From contig NC_085850.1 of NCBI RefSeq assembly GCF_020906515.1, positions 992,001-1,056,000 of the forward strand: a DNA stretch of 64,000 bases, given 5' to 3'. The translations under genes and the position numbers were made by a program. The DNA is from Vanrija pseudolonga. Lineage: Eukaryota > Basidiomycota > Tremellomycetes > Trichosporonales > Trichosporonaceae. Positions within the stretch are counted from its first letter, which is position 1. Each line of letters starts with the position of its first letter. Positions 24,401 through 34,159 of the stretch are shown one piece after another. The notes under the pieces are model-generated. The model was not told where the DNA came from. It saw only the letters and a list, made by a program, of their open reading frames with translations, and ran no database searches.

Positions 24401-24522
24401 AGTGTCCCTGAGGTCATGAGGCAAACAAGGCGACCGCGAGGTGCTCGAGTGGCACAGTTTACCGAAACGATCTGTCCATCCGAAAATTATAAAGCTTTAT
24501 GATACGAGTCCTGGCTATGCTA
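21492..24522. other. Long upstream gap of the Bni4-like gene
   Basis: Three kilobases without a supportable gene. TG-rich simple sequence (TGTGTGTGCGTGAG and similar) covers 22490-22810, with GGT/GGA-rich tracts at 22200-22400 and a short TAG repeat near 22840. The left side must contain the Bni4-like promoter and 5' UTR. At the right, close to the 3' end of the next gene, a 12-base palindrome ATAAAGCTTTAT (24489-24500) sits in AT-rich DNA and may mark transcript 3' ends. Confidence 0.45.
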
Positions 24523-25850
24523 TCACCCCATTACTTCCTCCCAGGAGCCCTGAACCACTGTGTTCTTGAAGATGCAGTGGGTCGTTGGGTAGTACAGGGC
24601 CTCCTTGCGAGGGCACGTTACCGCGAACTCTAGACCGCCGACTGTGTATGGGTCGCCCGAGATTGATGCGACGAACGAGTTGAAGTTGGGGATGGAGCGG
24701 ATAGTGGCGGAAGCCGTGCGGGTAGCCTCAGCCAGCTTCGAAGCGCCGAACGAGCTGTCAAGGACGTTGTAGGCCGAGATGATGCCGCTGACAACTGACT
24801 GGGCTCGGTCGATCTCGGCGTAGAGCGACGCAATCTTGGTCGCCGTGTAGTTGTCGAGCTGGTTGTGCAGCAGCGTCTTGCAATCGGCCGGGCCAGCCCA
24901 GGTCGATGCAGTGACGTTGGCGGTGTCGCGGAGGAGACGTGCATTCTCGGCAGCGGCCTCGACAAGAGACAGGCGTCCGACCGCGTTAGCGAATCGGTCG
25001 CTTGAGGCGTGTCCCTCGCCGAGAAGAGGAAACTGGCTGTCCAGAAGTGGGTCTTGCTCGAGAACAACGCCATCCCTCTTCATCGACTCGATGCGGTCGA
25101 CGTTTGCTCCATTGTATCGCACGTACACGCTCTCCGGGTCGCTACCAGTGACGTGGCCGATAAAGACGCGCGGGTCGGGGGTGCGCGCGAGGAATGAAGC
25201 CGAGGTGGGGGGCACCTGGTGCATGTTCGAGTTGACTGTCGCCTTTGGGCCGGCGATGGAGGCCTGGACACGGTGGTCCTCGTTGGGGTGGTTCTTGACA
25301 TAGAGGCCGGTGGGGCGGGTGGTGGGCTCCGTGGGGGTGCGCTGGGGTGGTCAGCGTGTGGCTCGCGGGGGGTGGAGGGATGACTTACCGGGCGGCTTTT
25401 GATAGCCTTGACGCGGGCGATGAGCTTGGCCGCGCGCGCGACCTTCTTGGGGAGGGTACGGGGGTGGGGCTTGGTGAAAGGGGCAAGGGCAAGCTCCTGC
25501 AAGATGGTGGTGGTGGCGGCTGGGGCCGGAAGGAGGTGGTACTCCACGCCGCCGTTGACGACGACGGGGGAAAGAACAGTGTAGGCGGGGTGGGGGACCA
25601 TGCCACCCGCAACCTCAACAGTGGTCACCGAGACCCGGTCCGGGGTTGCTGGGCGTCCTGAGGAAGCGAGAGACGTGGTCGAGGAGGAGAGCGAGGGGGT
25701 GGCGAGGGCCTCGTAGGCGACCGCGCGGGCCTTGATCTCAACTACTGCCGCCGAGGACAGGCGGTTCGCGTTGAGACGAGGAGGGAGAGGCGCGGCAGGG
25801 CCGAGGCGCTCGCCGACGATGATAGCGAGGCGACGAAAGAAGGTAGCCAT
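24523..25850 (-). CDS. Unrecognised protein
   Basis: Two exons, 25389-25850 and 24523-25341, with a 47-base intron, give about 426 residues. I do not recognise the family. The N-terminus is short and basic (MATFFRRLAIIVGERLG) and could be a mitochondrial presequence. Then comes LNANRLSSAAVVEIKARAV and a Ser/Thr-rich stretch. The basic KKVARAAKLIARVKAIKSR block ends exon 1. Exon 2 has RVFIGHVTGSDPESVYVRYN, a helical part rich in Ala, Asn and Asp (about 255-370), and ends TTHCIFKNTVVQGSWEEVMG. No transmembrane segment, catalytic motif or repeat is seen. Clean splice sites and C/G-ending codons argue it is real. The C19 tract lies 145 bases upstream of its ATG. Confidence 0.7.
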
Positions 25851-28127
25851 GGTTGCTGTTGTAAAAGTAGTGATGAAGAGGATGAAGTTGTTTGGGTAAG
25901 TGAGTTCTTATGGTGGGTGGGGACGGACGCTGGGTGTTGCCACTGGCTGTGGGCTCTGCCAGGCAGCTTGGGGGCTTGTCTCTTTCTCCTGCGACCCCCC
26001 CCCCCCCCCCCCCTCCGCCACACCCCTGCCTCCTGGTCCTGCACATGACCTTGGGCGAACGACAGCCCCGCCCTGCTCCTCGCGAGCTGTACCATTCGTG
26101 ATGGTCGGATCCCTCGTCTCCGTCTACTCCGACAGACCCACGATGTAACGCTGTCTGAGGTGTCGTACCTGCCCTGGATCTGGTGCTAGTAGCACTGCAG
26201 CTGCAGCTGCTCCTGCAGCAGTAGCAACGGCGACAACGGCGGCGGCGGCGGTCGAGCAGCAGCAGCGCGTCAACCCTGGCGCCAAACGTGGTCCCTGAAT
26301 CGACGCCGCCGACTCTCACGCAGTTTGCCATCTCGACCATGCATCGCTGCACGGCGACTCCACACATTAGCAAGCAGTGTACATAGACTCTATGCGCTAC
26401 TTGCGTACAATTTTTGTTGGGCCGAGGTGTTGATGCACGGTGTGTGCTGGGCCAGTTTGTATGGCGCCTGGTTGCTTGCAATGTCAACGCGACGCAGCTG
26501 GGTGATTGGCGTCAGCTCCGTGCCTCTACCCCCGGATTTCCATACAATTAATTCAGGACCAAACCTTAAGCGCGTCATGTGGGTCCGGGGTTCTAGAACA
26601 GACGCGTGATGCGAACCCGAAGCTGTGCGCAGCACTCCTGTTCCGCGCCGCATCCCAGCATGTGCTCGCCTCGCACCAGCAAGGGGGAGGCGTTGCTTGT
26701 TTGTCTCAATAACAGCGGGGCCAAGGGGGTGGGAACGTGCCTGCATGTACCTAGTTGTCGCTGCGGGCCGTAGACGAGGGGCCACAGAGCTGGCGTCCTG
26801 AGCTGGTCAGCGGCGCCTCTGAGTGGCGACTTGTCGGTCCGCCTGCACTGCACCGACGTGGGATGCACTCACCTCGACCCATGCACGCGATGCAGACCCC
26901 TCTGAGCATCACGAATTACAATTCGAAAACGGCCGAGGTGCTGACTGCGACGGTCTGCGGCGGTCTGAAGTGGTGGAGTAGTCAGCGCCAGCGTTCCGAG
27001 CGATGGGTCAGCCCTCGGCCTCGGCGAAGCTCGCACTCGTCTGGTCGTGCATGCCCACCTGGGTGCGAGCCCCTCGTTCCGCACTGCCTCGCGTTACTAA
27101 ATTGATTGGAAGGAGACGTGCGAGTTGCATAGAGAGTGCCGGGTTTGCCGGTACGGGAGGAGGAGGAGGAGAGCTGGCAATGCCGGAGCGTGTTGGTGGT
27201 GGATGTGGTCGAGGTGTGCCTGTGTCGCGGATGCAGCGCCATTCAGTCGCCTCGCACCGCGCTAGCGTACCTGTCATACTCTCGCTTGACCATTTTTGGA
27301 GGGGGACTCGTGTTGCTCGTTGGCCAGCAGTGGGAGTCGCAGAGGAGACAGAGTCTGAAGACTGCGCCGCCGCGTTTGACCCTGAATCCGCCGCCGTCTG
27401 GTTGTCGACTGGCCAAGTAGCCTGCCGCCTGTCGCCCGCCGTCTGCAGTCTGCAATCCATCCTGCGCCGTTCTGTGTCCAACGTATCAGACCCGAGGTAT
27501 GCAATCTGCACGCAGCTGATTTTTATGGCTGCACGCAGAGCATACATTCGACCGACAACACAGCTCGACCCACCACCACCATCACCACCACCAACAAGTC
27601 CCGACTGCTTCCGACGCGCTGCCCAGCTGCGAGATCACCACCAGTGTCATGCTTACCGGCCCACCGCCCTCGGTGACGCGATAGCCCACGGCACGACGCG
27701 ACGCTACCCCTGACGTTGACTGCTCTGCAGCCTGCACGCCGGCAGCCCACCTGAATACTTCACATGGCGATGCCAGGTGGCACCGCGTGACAAGGCACCT
27801 GGAACAATTGCCACAGGGGCAGCAGCGACTAGCTTGTGGCTCGACAGGGTCACCGAGGAGACACTCGTCCAGAGCTGGTCAGGCGCAAGCTCCAAGGCAG
27901 CGGTGCCACATACTTGCCGTCAGCTGGGTGTGAGGTTTGGGTGCTGGCTGTAAGTGAGAGTCGCTGAGAGAGGGGTCACTGCCGGCCGTTCACAAAAACA
28001 CCCCTCCCCCCAACTCTTCCTGTTCATACCACCACACCACTTCCTGTTACCCATATCACCCTCCTACGCCTCACATCACCCTTGTCAACCCACGTAGTGA
28101 CCTAGCCCAACAACAAGCTGTTTCAAC
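25851..28127. other. Gene-poor spacer with poly-C tract
   Basis: The left part is the promoter of the unrecognised gene ending at 24523 and includes an uninterrupted run of about 19 C at 25995-26013. CTGCAG/CAGCAG runs lie near 26190-26260. From 26700 to 28000 I see no frame with gene-like codon use or paired splice sites. CT-rich sequence with several CACCACC and CCCTCC stretches precedes 28128. Confidence 0.45.
25995..26013. repeat. Poly-C/poly-G homopolymer
   Basis: About nineteen consecutive C on the plus strand, about 145 bases upstream of the ATG of the leftward gene at 25850 (so poly-G on the coding strand). Confidence 0.9.
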
Positions 28128-28910
28128 ATGTTTGCCGTCGTCGTCTTTGCTGGGCTCATCTACGCCCTTCTCGACCTCGCCCGAGCTGCCCTCGTCCTGT
28201 CGCTCGACGAGCAGATCTTCACCGGCCAGCCGTTGTTTGATTTCATCGAGACCATTGTGGGCTTCGACTACGTCGCAGCCGTCGTTCTTGCCCTCACGCC
28301 ACCCGTCTCCTCCCGGTCGTCTTCGCCACGGACCTCGCCGCGTCGCCGGTCGTCCAGCTCGTCCCGTCGGCGCTGGACTGGCTCGACGCGTCACAGCTCG
28401 GTCATCCGGTCGTGTCGCAGCTCGGCCATCTCATCTCGCCACTGGGCAGCCTCGTCTCGTCGCGCGCGCGTCTCATCGGCGTCCCCTCTTCCCTCTGGCG
28501 CATCGCCTCCTGCCTCCCCGACCGACTCGCCCACCTTCTTTGTCGGTGGCACGCGCCTCCAGCCGATGGCAACCGTCGCCGCGCTCTCGTCCGGCGGCAT
28601 TACCCGCGCCTCGCCACCCGCTGGCCCTCGCGAGCTGCTCCTTGCCTGCTCTGCTCGGCCTGCGCGTTCCTTCGAGGAACGCCAGCGCGGCCCCGAGCCC
28701 CTCCACTCCGCGGTTATGCTCGGCGCCGTCCTCAAGGTGTCCCTCGGCAAGGAGGGCACCAACCGTGCAGTCGACCCGTTTGCCTTTGACACTGACGCCG
28801 GCTTTATTGCCGTCGCATTCGACGGTGCCAAGGTCACCCAGAAGGAGGTCGACACCATCCTCCCCCCTCACATCGCGGCGGCCCTCGCGGCGAGCGAGGA
28901 GCTCTACTGA
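28128..28910 (+). CDS. Hypothetical membrane-associated protein, structure uncertain
   Basis: One frame runs open for 260 codons, but only its ends look protein-like: the N-terminal hydrophobic MFAVVVFAGLIYALLDLARA with IFTGQPLFDFIETIVGFDYV, and the C-terminal SAVMLGAVLKVSLGKE with FDTDAGFIAVAFDGAKVTQK and ILPPHIAAALAASEELY. Between about 28300 and 28560 the protein-like frame is a different one (VVQLVPSALDWLDASQLGHP, then LIGVPSSLWRIASCLPDRL), with normal codon ends. An intron at about 28256-28348 (GTGGGC to CCAG) would move between the first two frames, but it lacks a clear branch site. No family is recognised. Either unusual introns or a frame disturbance is present. Confidence 0.4.
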   Translation: MFAVVVFAGLIYALLDLARAALVLSLDEQIFTGQPLFDFIETIVGFDYVAAVVLALTPPVSSRSSSPRTSPRRRSSSSSRRRWTGSTRHSSVIRSCRSSAISSRHWAASSRRARVSSASPLPSGASPPASPTDSPTFFVGGTRLQPMATVAALSSGGITRASPPAGPRELLLACSARPARSFEERQRGPEPLHSAVMLGAVLKVSLGKEGTNRAVDPFAFDTDAGFIAVAFDGAKVTQKEVDTILPPHIAAALAASEELY

Positions 28911-29220
28911 GCGCCTCACCCCCAACCCCCACCCCAACAAACCCTATACCCCCGGGGGATTCAGAGCTGGCCCCCGAAGAAAATCAGCTCACCTTAACCT
29001 CAAAACACAAAAAAAATCTGTATAACCCCCTTGACGGGTGCCATCCGTGAGTAACATCTCGACCCCTTGCCACGCCATAAGACTGACACCCACAGCGGCG
29101 CTCGTGTGAGCAAAAACAATTGATAACATAAAACCCATGTCCAAGTAACGATGCTCCCGGATTCACGACCCTCGGTGGCCATGCACGATGCCACATCAAC
29201 CTCTGTGCCACACGCACACC

Positions 29221-29435
29221 CCCCTCTTCCTCGACGCCCTCCCGCCCCGCCTGCCCCGCGTCTCGTGGCGACCTCGCCGTCCGCCACCCCCCCTCCTCTT
29301 CCTCGACGCCCTCCCGCCCCGCCTGCCCCGCGTCTCGTGGCGACCTCGCCGTCCGCCACCCCCCCTCTTCCTCGACGCCCTCCCGCCCCACCTTGCCCCG
29401 CGTCGCCTTGCCGCCCTCGCCGCCACAAAACACGT
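29221..29435. repeat. Tandem repeat, about 72/69-base units
   Basis: Three near-identical units begin at about 29225, 29297 and 29366 (TCTTCCTCGACGCC start), the third diverging after about 35 bases. Spacing is 72 and 69 bases, both multiples of three. It is strongly C-rich on this strand. It follows the uncertain gene ending at 28910 by 300 bases. Confidence 0.85.
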
Positions 29436-29670
29436 CCAGGCATCGCCCACCGCACGGGCCCTCAAGAGAAAACTGCCAGGCCTCGCCAGCCTTCGACCGG
29501 CCATCACCGCAAAACGACGACGGCCTCGCCCACCTCACGGGCCCTCACTCATCAAACTTCCAGGCCTCGCCAGCCTTGACCGGCCATCACCAGCAACGAC
29601 GACGGCCTCGCCCACCTTACGGGCCCTCACCGAGGAAATCAGTCCGGCCTCGCCCCCTTCAAGGGCCCTT
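29426..29670. repeat. Tandem repeat, about 84-base units with partial flanking copies
   Basis: Two full units begin at about 29470 and 29554 (AAACT.CCAGGCCTCGCCAG). A truncated unit lies before them and another after. The common module is GGCCTCGCCCACC followed by CACGGGCCCTCA. Together with the preceding 72-base array, a plus-strand frame stays open across 29188-29805. Whether this is translated is unknown. Confidence 0.8.
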
Positions 29671-29831
29671 GTAAAAAGAAACATGCAGTCGTTGGATGGG
29701 AATAAGATGAGGAGCACTGTTGCACATAATCACGGTTACAGAGACACATGCTGCATCCCAACTCTACGGCACCGCTACAGGCGTGCACAGACTCGCGCAC
29801 TATAAAGATTCAGAACACAACATTAACGCTT

Positions 29832-31825
29832 CTACGGGGGGCCATAACTCCAGATCCTCGCGTGGCAGTCACCAGAGCCAGAGGCCAGCAATCCGCCCGA
29901 GCGAGCAAGGTCGATGGAAATGACAGAGTTCTTGTGACCCTGCAGCATGAACTGAGCCTGACCAGAGTGGATGTCCCAGAACTGGATCGAGCGGTCCTTG
30001 GAGCCCGAAACCACCCAGCGTCCGTCTGGCGAGATGGCGACCGAGAGAACATAGTCCTTGTGGCCGTTGAGCGTAGACGCGCAGCTTCCAAAGCCACCCT
30101 TTTCGGCCGCATCCTTGGAGCTGGGTCCGTTGCCGTCCAGTGCGCGCTTCGTCTGGGTAAGGTCCCAGACACGGAGGGTGCGGTCGAGCGAGCCGGAAAC
30201 CAGGCACTTGCCATCGGGCGAGAACGCAACACTGTACACAGAGTCCTTGTGGCCCTTGAGGCGCTCGACCTGCTGGCCAGTCTGGACGTTCCACACGCGA
30301 ACCATCGTGTCGAGAGATCCAGCGGCAACGAGCTTGCCGTCGGGAGACAGAGCGACCGAGGTGATGCCGGCGTCGATGGGGCCGTGCTCGTTGTGGATGA
30401 AGTCCTCGATGCGGAGGTCAAACACACACACGCCCTTCTCAATGTCCCAGACACGGGCCGACTTGTCGCCGGAGCCCGACACAAGGAAGCGTCCGTCGCG
30501 GCTAAAGTCGAGCGAGTAGATCTCCTGCATGTGACCCTGGAGCAGATGGCGAATGCGCTGCTGCTTGATGTCCCAGATCTGGCGGTGTTAGTAAGTTGTT
30601 GAAACGACGATGCCACACGAACGCGCAGCCTAGTGACCGCCACGCCAAATGCTGCTCGCCGCGCTCTTGTTGGACACTTTACTCACCCTGATTTGCCTGT
30701 CCTCGGCACCCGTGGCGAGGTACTTGCCGTCTGGGCTGAAGCAGATGCTGCGAATGTAAAGGTCGCCCGTCCTCGTCGCCGACTCATCCAAGAGGACGCA
30801 GATCTTTGCGCCAGTCTTGGTATCGTAGATCTGAGCGGTGCGGTTGCAGCCGGTGGCAAGGTACTTGCCGTCGTTGGAGAACTTGACGCAGCAAACGACC
30901 GTGTCGTGGACAAGGGAGTGGACCAGCGACACATCGAGCTGCTTCTTTGAATGCGACGACCAGATGGCAAACCAATCCGAGCCCTCCTTCTTCAACTCGC
31001 GCGATACGTTGTCCGGGTCAAGGTCTGAGAGGAGCGTGGGAGGACTCCGCGTGGGGGTGACGGATCGCGACTCTTTGCGGTCGACGGTAGTCGAGAGAGG
31101 TCGAGGAATGGAAGCAGGGGGGTAAGGGGAGCGAGCTACGTCGCCGTGTTAGTGGATTGACTTGCGATGGGCACTGAGAAAGATACGACTTACAGGCGCT
31201 GGCGTCTGCGCCGTTAAGCGGAGGGCCGGGAAGCTGGGCAGATGGATATCCTGATCCGCGCTCGTTGCCCTCTGGTCCGCTGGCAGGAGGGAGGTGAGGG
31301 GGAGAGGTGGGCGCTGGTCCGTTGCCAGGCGGGCCTCGGTTCTCGAGCTCACGACGCAAACGGGCAATCTCGGCCTCGTATCTGCGCCCCAAGCGTTAGC
31401 ATCCACCCACCAATGTCCAGAAACAGTCAGACTTACTCTTGTCGGACCTTGGCGTGGGTCGCCTCAAGCTCGTATAGTGACTGACGAATCATGCCGAGCT
31501 CGTTGATCTGCTGCGAGACTACCTGGGTTAGTCGCGCACGGCCAACGCGCTCGGGGTCGGGACAAGACTCACTCTTTGCCTCGTATTCGTCCCTCTGCAC
31601 CTTCCAGTTGCCGCCATCCTGGGCAACCGTCTCAAACTCGGCCTTGATCAAGTCAAAGAACTCTCCCAGTCGAGCGATCGACGCGGGAGGGACGGCAGAC
31701 AGCGGGGCCGCCGACGGCGCAGCCGCGGGAGGCAGGCGGTGGTGCTGCGAGGTCGACGAAAGGACGTTTGGATGACCGACGCGGGGGCGTGGAGGGCCAG
31801 AGAGCAGAGACGGAGACACAGGCAT
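29832..31825 (-). CDS. TUP1: General transcriptional corepressor Tup1
   Basis: Five exons: 31573-31825, 31437-31518, 31194-31381, 30687-31135 and 29832-30578, with introns of 54-108 bases, give about 572 residues. The N-terminal coiled coil (RLGEFFDLIKAEFETVAQ through YEAEIARLRREL, about 50-125) is the tetramer and Ssn6-binding region. A Pro/Ser linker follows, then VSRELKKEGSDWFAIW and seven WD repeats (KYLATGCNRTAQIYD, DGRFLVSGSGDKSARVWD, GKLVAAGSLDTMVRVWN, GRWVVSGSKDRSIQFWD and others) ending ARIWSYGPP. Tup1-Ssn6 is recruited by DNA-bound repressors to silence glucose-, mating- and morphology-related genes. The first acceptor is the AG of CCCAGGTAG; using the earlier CAG would break the coiled coil. 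The 108-base fourth intron is longer than its neighbours. Confidence 0.94.
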
Positions 31826-34159
31826 TTGACCAGAGTATTGAGGATCGAGTTGCGGTTGCGATGGATAGGTGACCGAACACGAGTCGAGGCCGATGGTGGG
31901 AAATTAGTGCGAGTGAAAGAAAAGACAAAGGTCAGCTTAATGTTATCCAAGGTCGCGGGGAATGTGGAGGGGGGGGGGAGGCCTCGAGAGAATGCACCAT
32001 GGGCGACGAGGCCGAGCACACACCACGCACCACCCACCGCCTCGGAAGCACAGAGGCGGCAGGCACGAGGACAGCAACCAGGTCTGTGGGTGGTGGGGTG
32101 GGGGGGCCGACGCGAGACCGACAGACTCACGTTGTAAATACCAGCGGGCTGCATGGGAGCTGTTTCGAACAATCGGTGTCAAGTGAGTGCTTGCTCGACT
32201 GTACGCCTTTGAAAAAGAGGGTGACTGGGTTGGGGGGCCGAGGCGCGAAAGAGTTGAAAGAAGTGGGGGTTGGTTGGTCGCTATGCGCGTGCGGGCAGGC
32301 CGATTGTTCCGGGCTCTGTGCGTCGTCGAGGATGAAGGGAGAGGAAGGGGGTCCGGGATTCGGGGCGTGCTTGCGCTTGGTTGTGCTTGCTTGGTGTGGG
32401 TTAGACAAGTGAGGTTTTGAGACTGTGGGATCGGGGTGGATGGATGCGAGATGGAAGAGAGTGACGAGTGGATGGATGGATGTCGAGAGTGAGTGAGGGT
32501 GGGAGGGGTTGTAAACGGCGAGATTGAGGTCGTTGGTGGGATCGAGGAGGAGATGCGTGTCGAGCAGGCAGGGCAGGTGGGGTGGGTCACTATGGTGAGT
32601 ATAGTGAGTCAAGTGCCAGCCAGGACGAGCCAGCCAGCCAGCCAGCCAGCCAGGTGAGTATGCCGCCGTGCGTCGTGCGCCGTGCGCCGTGCCGCTGTCG
32701 TGCCGCCGCCGAGGCGCCGCCGCGACGCCGTGGGGTGCGCCGGGGTGCACGAGCCGAGGGGCAAGCAGAGGGGGGTCGCCGGGCGGTGGGGGGGCCAAAA
32801 GGCCCAGGTTGGACCTGTTCCTGGTGGAAAATGCGCCCTGGCAAGGATGCATTTGCTGGAAAAGAACAAGTCAGCACAACAACACTAACACGCCGAATAC
32901 ACCCCGTCGTCAGTTTTCTAATTGCCGCGTATTAGCCTCGCCCACCAACGTTGTAAACAACACCACCAAAAAAAGTCTCCGAGTTAAAGCAGGACGGCCG
33001 TATAAGCCGCCATCCGCTAGACTAACTTGGCCCTGCGCCCGCCCATGCGCGACATTCCCCAATCTTGCCGATCGATCGCCCGATGCTCCGATGATGCAGC
33101 GCGCGACGACCAAACGTCTTTGCCGTTCCTGGCCAGCGAGCGACGAGCAACAAGCAAAACATGTGTCATCGCATGTTGTCACTTAGTCACTCCCGCGCCG
33201 CAGCATGTGGCGATCCATGCCTTGTTGAATGATGCACGACAGTGTCACTGTTGCATCCGAGCTGATGCAGATGCAAATCGCGGAGCTCGCGAGCTCGGGC
33301 AGAGCGGCACGTGCGGCGCATTGACGCGGCGCGCGCCGCACGGTGGGGTTGGTGGGGTTGTGTTGTTGTTGGGGACAATGGACTGCGTGTGCGTGTGCGT
33401 TGTGCGAAGGTGTCTGAGCGCAAGCGCCCACCCGCGCCGCAGAGCCGAGCGTCGTCCAGTCGACTGGACTGGACCGTCTGTGCTGTTGCTGTTGCTGTTG
33501 CTGTCGCCTGTTGTGGTGCTTGCTACTGCGCCGTGTACGCCCGCCCGCTGCGCCGCCGACGCGACTGGCTGGATCGTGCCTGGGCACAGATCCTCATAGT
33601 CATCGTGGTGCAAGTGGCACGAGCTCGGGTCGAGCGAGGCGTCACCCACAGCCCCGCCAAACAATGCGCACCTGGAATCTGGGCAATAACTGGCTAGTCA
33701 AAGTTCGACATGTACCCGCCTCGGGCCGTCTTCACGCGCGCGCACGCAGAGATCTGTTCGATTGGCGATTGGCATCCAAGCCGCCGCCAGATCCGGGGCC
33801 AGTGCGACCCACACAGCCACAACCTAGACATGATGAACACAATGGCATTGGCTATATGCGCGAGGCCGTCTGTGGATGGGATGCAATATGGCTACTAGCG
33901 GCCCGTTACCCCGTAGGGGACCGCTGGCGATGAGATATATATGTGTGGCGCAGTTGTCATGGCCATGGATGTGCTCGTTCCGTCCCTGCTGCCCCTCCGT
34001 CATCCTCGTTCGCGTCTCCGCCCCCCTCTCCTCCTTCTATACAAATGCCGATTGAGAATAAATTGTCCGTTGTGGCATCAAGCCGTGTCACGTCGTGAGA
34101 GATCAGATTGCGCGGGGCTCGAGTCTTAAATGTTCGGTGTACCGCCAGCTTGTCGAGCA
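31826..34159. other. Long upstream gap of TUP1
   Basis: About 2.3 kb with no supportable gene. It contains the TUP1 5' region with a G-run near 31970, an (AGCC)n run at about 32631-32653, and poly-A/T-rich DNA near 32930-32990. At the right, 3' flank sequences of the Zn2Cys6 factor include GAGAATAAATTG near 34056. The many short frames are GC artefacts. Confidence 0.45.
32631..32653. repeat. (AGCC)n microsatellite
   Basis: About five to six AGCC units, 0.8 kb upstream of the TUP1 ATG. Confidence 0.75.
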
